Below are positions 60,787-64,000 of a DNA stretch of 64,000 bases, piece after piece. The notes under the pieces were generated by a model. That model had not been told where the DNA came from. It searched no databases and worked only from the letters and a program-made list of their open reading frames with translations. How positions within the stretch are numbered: position 1 is the stretch's first letter; each line of letters opens with the position of its first letter. The stretch is taken from assembly GCA_963770485.1 (NCBI GenBank), contig CAVYPX010000016.1:806001-870000 (forward strand), in the 5' to 3' direction. A program made the position numbers and the translations under genes. The stretch is from CAVVEC01 sp963770485 (GTDB taxonomy: Bacteria; Acidobacteriota; Terriglobia; Terriglobales; Acidobacteriaceae).

Positions 60787-61740
60787 GTGCAGAAGACGAC
60801 GATCGAGAGCACCCGCCTCCGCGTCAGCGACGACATCACTCAGCTCGTTGGCGAAACTCCCATGCTCAATCTCAAGCGCATTGTGCCCTCTGGATCGGCG
60901 GAGATTTACGCCAAGCTGGAGTATCTGAATCCCGGTGGCAGCGTGAAAGACCGCGCAGCAATTGGGATTATCCAACGAGCCGAAGAGCAGGGCCAACTCA
61001 AGCCCGGGGGCACGATCATTGAAGCCACGGCCGGGAATACCGGCATCGGGCTGGCGCTGATCGGAGTGAATCGCGGTTACAAGGTGGCGCTGTTTGTGCC
61101 GGAGCGTTTTTCAGAGGAAAAAGTCATGATCATGCGGGCCCTCGGCGCCGAGGTCACGCGCACTCCGGACGCCGAGGGCATGCAGGGAGCCATTGACCGG
61201 GCCAAAGCCCTGGCCGCCCGCGATCCTAACGCATTCATGGCAGCGCAATTCGAGAACCCCGCCAATCCCGATTATCACTACCAGACAACGGCCTGCGAAA
61301 TCTTCGAACAAATGGAAGGGCGTCTTGACGCCGTCGTGATCGGCGCCGGAACCGCCGGCACGTTTACCGGGATAGCACGTTATCTGAAGGAGCGTCTGCC
61401 CAAAGTGCTGGCTTACGCGGTTGAGACTCAGGGCTCGGTGCTGGGCGGAGGCAAGCCCGGCACCCATAAAGTGGAAGGCATTGGAGCCAGTTTCATACCC
61501 AAGAATTTTGATCGCTCGGTGTGCGATGAAGTCCTTATGGTGAGCGACCCGGACGCCTTCGGGACAGTAAAAGAACTGGCGGCACGAGAGGGAGTGCTGG
61601 CCGGATCCAGCGGCGGCGCCAACGTATACGCATCGTTGCAGGTAGCGCGGCGTTTGGGCTCGGGCAAGCGCGTGGTCACGATGATTCCGGATTCGGCGGA
61701 GCGATATTTGTCGAAGAAGATTTTTGAGGGCGGAATCTAA
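60787..61740 (+). CDS. Cysteine synthase / cystathionine beta-synthase-like
   Basis: A 317-residue PLP enzyme of the fold-type II family. The PLP lysine is Lys54 in PGGSVKDRA, and the phosphate loop is ATAGNTGIGLAL. The end, EGVLAGSSGGANVYASL, is typical. It could be O-acetylserine sulfhydrylase (cysK-like) or a CBS that makes cystathionine from homocysteine and serine, without the regulatory CBS domains. The neighbour being a cystathionine gamma-lyase/synthase favours a transsulfuration role but does not settle it. The start is a GTG at 60787. Confidence 0.88.
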   Translation: MQKTTIESTRLRVSDDITQLVGETPMLNLKRIVPSGSAEIYAKLEYLNPGGSVKDRAAIGIIQRAEEQGQLKPGGTIIEATAGNTGIGLALIGVNRGYKVALFVPERFSEEKVMIMRALGAEVTRTPDAEGMQGAIDRAKALAARDPNAFMAAQFENPANPDYHYQTTACEIFEQMEGRLDAVVIGAGTAGTFTGIARYLKERLPKVLAYAVETQGSVLGGGKPGTHKVEGIGASFIPKNFDRSVCDEVLMVSDPDAFGTVKELAAREGVLAGSSGGANVYASLQVARRLGSGKRVVTMIPDSAERYLSKKIFEGGI

Positions 61741-61747
61741 AAGCAGC

Positions 61748-61815
61748 AGTCAGCATTTAGCACTTAGCTGTGGGGCAGTGCGCAGGACTCTGAATGACTG
61801 AATGCTGAGTGCTTG
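61748..61815. repeat. Imperfect repeats of CAGCATTTAGCACTTAG
   Basis: The gap between the two sulfur-amino-acid genes carries CAGTCAGCATTTAGCACTTAGC and, inverted, ATGACTGAATGCTGAGTGCTT. These form an imperfect hairpin of a type I also see near acidobacterial intergenic sites from memory. Confidence 0.55.
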
Positions 61816-61830
61816 TGATTGATCAAACAC

Positions 61831-62988
61831 ATGTCAACAAAAAACCTCCCCGGCTTTGCCACTCGCGCCATACACGTCGGCCAAGAGCCCGACCACGAAA
61901 CCGGCGCCGTCGCGCCACCCATCTTTCCGACCTCCACCTACGTGCAACAGGAAATCGGCAAGAATAAAGGATACGAGTACGCTCGCGTTTCGAATCCCAC
62001 GCGCGACCGCCTGGAAAAGAATCTGGCGGCGCTGGAGGGGGGAATCGCCTCCCGTGTTTTTGCCAGCGGAATGGCCGCGATCAACGCCCTGTGCACCATG
62101 TACAAGTCGGGCGATCACCTGGTCTGCGGCAACAATCTCTATGGCGGTGTGCCCCGCCTGTTCAACCAGGTGCTGGTCGGCTACGGAATGGAATTTACCT
62201 ACGTGGATACCTCCGACGCCAGAAACGTGGAACGCGCCATCCGCAAGAAGACCCGCATGGTGTACGTGGAAACGCCGACCAATCCGCTGATGGCACTCAG
62301 CGATCTCGGGGCAATCAGCAGGCTGTGCCGGCAGAAAAAGGTCGATCTGGTGGTGGACAATACTTTCATGTCGCCATATTTTCAGCAGCCCATTGCTTTG
62401 GGAGCCGACATGGTGGTGCACTCGACCACCAAGTTTCTCAACGGACACAGCGACGGCCTCGGCGGCGTGGTGGTCTGCACCAAGCCCGAGCAGGCTGAGC
62501 AATTGGGATTTGTGCAGAAGGCAGCGGGCGCGATTCTCTCGCCGTTCGAGTGCTGGCTGGTGCTGCGCGGAGTCAAGACCCTTGCTGTGCGCATGGAACA
62601 GCATGATCGCAGCGGCAGACTGGTCGCTGATTTCCTCTCCCAGCATAAGAAGGTGAAGAAGGTCTTCTATCCCGGGCTGCCGGATCATCCGCAATACGAA
62701 CTTGCCCGGCGGCAGATGACGGGTTTCGGCGCGATGATCAGCTTCGAAACCGGCTCGCTCTCGAATGCCAACAAGATGCTGAGAAAAGTCCGCGTGTGCT
62801 CGTTAGGTGAGTCACTGGGCGGAGTGGAGACGCTGATTTCGCACCCCGCGACCATGACCCACTCAGCCCTGGGCGAAAAGGGAAGAAAAGAGATCGGCAT
62901 CACCGACGGCATGGTGCGGATTTCGGTGGGGATTGAGAACGTGGAAGACATCATCGCCGATCTCGATCAGGCGCTGGCCGCGATCTGA
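61831..62988 (+). CDS. Cystathionine gamma-synthase/lyase family PLP enzyme
   Basis: A 385-residue fold-type I PLP enzyme. Lys201 (STTKFLNGHSD) is the Schiff-base lysine. Other blocks are YEYARVSNPTRDRLEKNLAALEGG, YVETPTNPLM, LVVDNTFMSPYFQQP and SLGGVETLISHPATMTHS, all family-typical. It could act as cystathionine gamma-lyase, beta-lyase or gamma-synthase. Together with the preceding gene it suggests reverse transsulfuration (homocysteine to cysteine). ATG 61831 is preferred to TTG 61819. Confidence 0.93.
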   Translation: MSTKNLPGFATRAIHVGQEPDHETGAVAPPIFPTSTYVQQEIGKNKGYEYARVSNPTRDRLEKNLAALEGGIASRVFASGMAAINALCTMYKSGDHLVCGNNLYGGVPRLFNQVLVGYGMEFTYVDTSDARNVERAIRKKTRMVYVETPTNPLMALSDLGAISRLCRQKKVDLVVDNTFMSPYFQQPIALGADMVVHSTTKFLNGHSDGLGGVVVCTKPEQAEQLGFVQKAAGAILSPFECWLVLRGVKTLAVRMEQHDRSGRLVADFLSQHKKVKKVFYPGLPDHPQYELARRQMTGFGAMISFETGSLSNANKMLRKVRVCSLGESLGGVETLISHPATMTHSALGEKGRKEIGITDGMVRISVGIENVEDIIADLDQALAAI

Positions 62989-63054
62989 AAAATCCGCCAC
63001 GGATTGGCACGGATCGCACTGCGACTCGCACAATATTGTGACACTCACTCAAAT

Positions 63055-63144
63055 TGTCATTCCGAGCACAGCGACGAATCTGCAGTTGCTTGGAGTCGCC
63101 AAAATGCAGATTCCTCGCGCCAAAAGCGGGCGCTCGGAATGACA
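63055..63144. repeat. Palindromic intergenic element (TGTCATTCCGAGC type)
   Basis: Starts TGTCATTCCGAGC with GAATCTGCAGTTG; ends ATGCAGATTCCTCG then CTCGGAATGACA. It is the third member of the type seen at 486 and 15558 and lies after the PLP enzyme gene. No gene is found at 62989-63247. Confidence 0.78.
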
Positions 63145-63247
63145 ACGTTCTAACTGAATCTCGTCACATAATATGCAAGTCTCAGTAAGTACAAGATGGA
63201 ATACCATGGCCTCTAGTCAGTAAGATATTCCTCTGCGCGGGTGACGC

Positions 63248-64000
63248 TTGCCTGATAAGGATCCGAACCCTGTTCGTGAATGGGACGCCAGTGCCTATCA
63301 TCGCCTTTCCGGGCCGCAGGTCAGTTGGGGCAAGAAGGTTCTCTCAGGACTGAAACTGCGGGGCGACGAACTGCTGATGGACGCAGGGTGCGGGACTGGG
63401 CGGCTGACTGCGGAACTGCTGCAGCACTTGCCGGAGGGGCGGGTGGTGGGCGTCGATCTATCCCAAAACATGCTGGCAACGGCCCACCATAACCTGGGCG
63501 CGCAATTTGGTTCACGAGTCCAATTTGTTGCAGCCGATTTGCAGGCTCTCCCTTTTGAGCACGCGTTCGAAGGAATCTTCAGCACTGCCGCGTTTCACTG
63601 GGTTCCAGATCACCGGCGGCTGTTTCGTAGCCTGTTTCGCGCAATTCGTCCGGGAGGCTGGTTGCGAGCGCAGTGTGGAGGAGGCCCGAATCTGGCGCGC
63701 TTGCGAAAGCGGATGGATGCGCTCATTACTGCGCCGAGATATGCGCCATTGTTCGCCACCTTTCGCGACCCTTGGGTCTACAACGATGCTGAGACGGCAG
63801 CCGATCTCCTGCGACAGGCTGGATTTGCGGAAGTGGAAACCAGCGTGGAACCGGCGTTGACCGTACTGGAGGATCGCCAGGGTTACTCTGAATTCGTGCG
63901 TACCGCGATTCTTCGCCTGCACCTCGAACAAATTCCGGATGCCGCGCTGCGCAACGAGTTCGTCGCCGAACTCGCCAGCCAGGCCGCCGCCGACACGCCG
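63248..64000 (+). CDS. SAM-dependent methyltransferase, trans-aconitate-like (runs off right edge)
   Basis: An open frame of 251 codons to the window end, starting at TTG 63248; a stop precedes it and no ATG or GTG lies before residue 47. Class I methyltransferase motif I is LLMDAGCGTGRLTAELL, motif post-I VVGVDLSQNMLATA, then FVAADLQALPF and FSTAAFHWVPDHRRLFRSLFRAIRPGGWL. The HWVPDH/PGG block resembles trans-aconitate 2-methyltransferase (Tam). The end is missing. Confidence 0.85.
   Translation, partial: MPDKDPNPVREWDASAYHRLSGPQVSWGKKVLSGLKLRGDELLMDAGCGTGRLTAELLQHLPEGRVVGVDLSQNMLATAHHNLGAQFGSRVQFVAADLQALPFEHAFEGIFSTAAFHWVPDHRRLFRSLFRAIRPGGWLRAQCGGGPNLARLRKRMDALITAPRYAPLFATFRDPWVYNDAETAADLLRQAGFAEVETSVEPALTVLEDRQGYSEFVRTAILRLHLEQIPDAALRNEFVAELASQAAADTP

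Noticed and set aside
1..64000. Long antisense open frames opposite leuS, rph, guaA, SBBP and other genes
   Set aside because: They are shadows of the strongly coding strand in GC-rich DNA; none has motifs, a signal peptide or a ribosome site.

Overview
The window looks like a chromosomal segment of a soil-type Acidobacteriota, probably class Terriglobia. I infer this from content, not from a database search: a tandem pair of secreted acidobacterial-type VWFA proteins, four GloVer-repeat (LYGTT) secreted proteins, an SBBP-repeat protein, an FG-GAP/VCBS protein, and many palindromic intergenic elements beginning TGTCATTCCGAGC or ending TCGGGATGACA. No CRISPR array, prophage or conjugative module is visible.

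Layout. 1-3.1 kb: aspartate-family operon on the minus strand (asd, lysC, dapB; dapB runs off the left edge). 3.3-7.3 kb: galT, a GloVer protein, a small basic protein and an AI-2E-type membrane protein. 7.6-11.2 kb: minus-strand block of ECF sigma factor, zf-HC2 anti-sigma factor, DUF4097 protein, shikimate kinase and a secreted protein. 11.5-20 kb: an MFSD1-like MFS transporter, a CBS-domain protein, a second GloVer protein, an unknown secreted protein and a 1079-residue SBBP protein. 20-30 kb: a PAS-GGDEF-EAL protein, a GH31 glycosidase, a PQQ-like propeller protein, small secreted proteins and tRNA-Lys(TTT). 30-42 kb: DinB, aldo/keto reductase, DCC-family oxidoreductase, leuS, a membrane protein, guaA, a VapBC module, a propeller protein and a LacD-type aldolase. 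42-50 kb: a second PIN/antitoxin pair, an operon DUF1015-amidase-GerMN-rph, and two VWA proteins. 60.8-64 kb: a cysteine synthase/CBS-like gene, a cystathionine gamma-synthase/lyase and a SAM methyltransferase cut by the right edge.

The most unusual region is 50.3-60.6 kb, all host genes on the minus strand. It holds at least six copies (four intact, one interrupted, one 38-residue remnant) of a secreted protein family that I cannot assign to a named family. The family has a distinctive N-terminal signal region, a variable middle with an LDLNHDG motif, and a conserved end (GYAYET..., then GHLARGA..LSAWR) resembling a reduced PEP-CTERM-like tail. The copies alternate with two GloVer proteins and an FG-GAP protein. 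Some copies share nearly identical DNA at one end while their middles differ, which points to recombination. One copy is split by a complete IS630-family element; removing the element and one TA restores a 242-codon open frame exactly.

Working picture (inference): the core genes are housekeeping functions scattered among genes for envelope and secreted beta-propeller proteins. The 50-60 kb block is a lineage-specific, recombining array of exported proteins.
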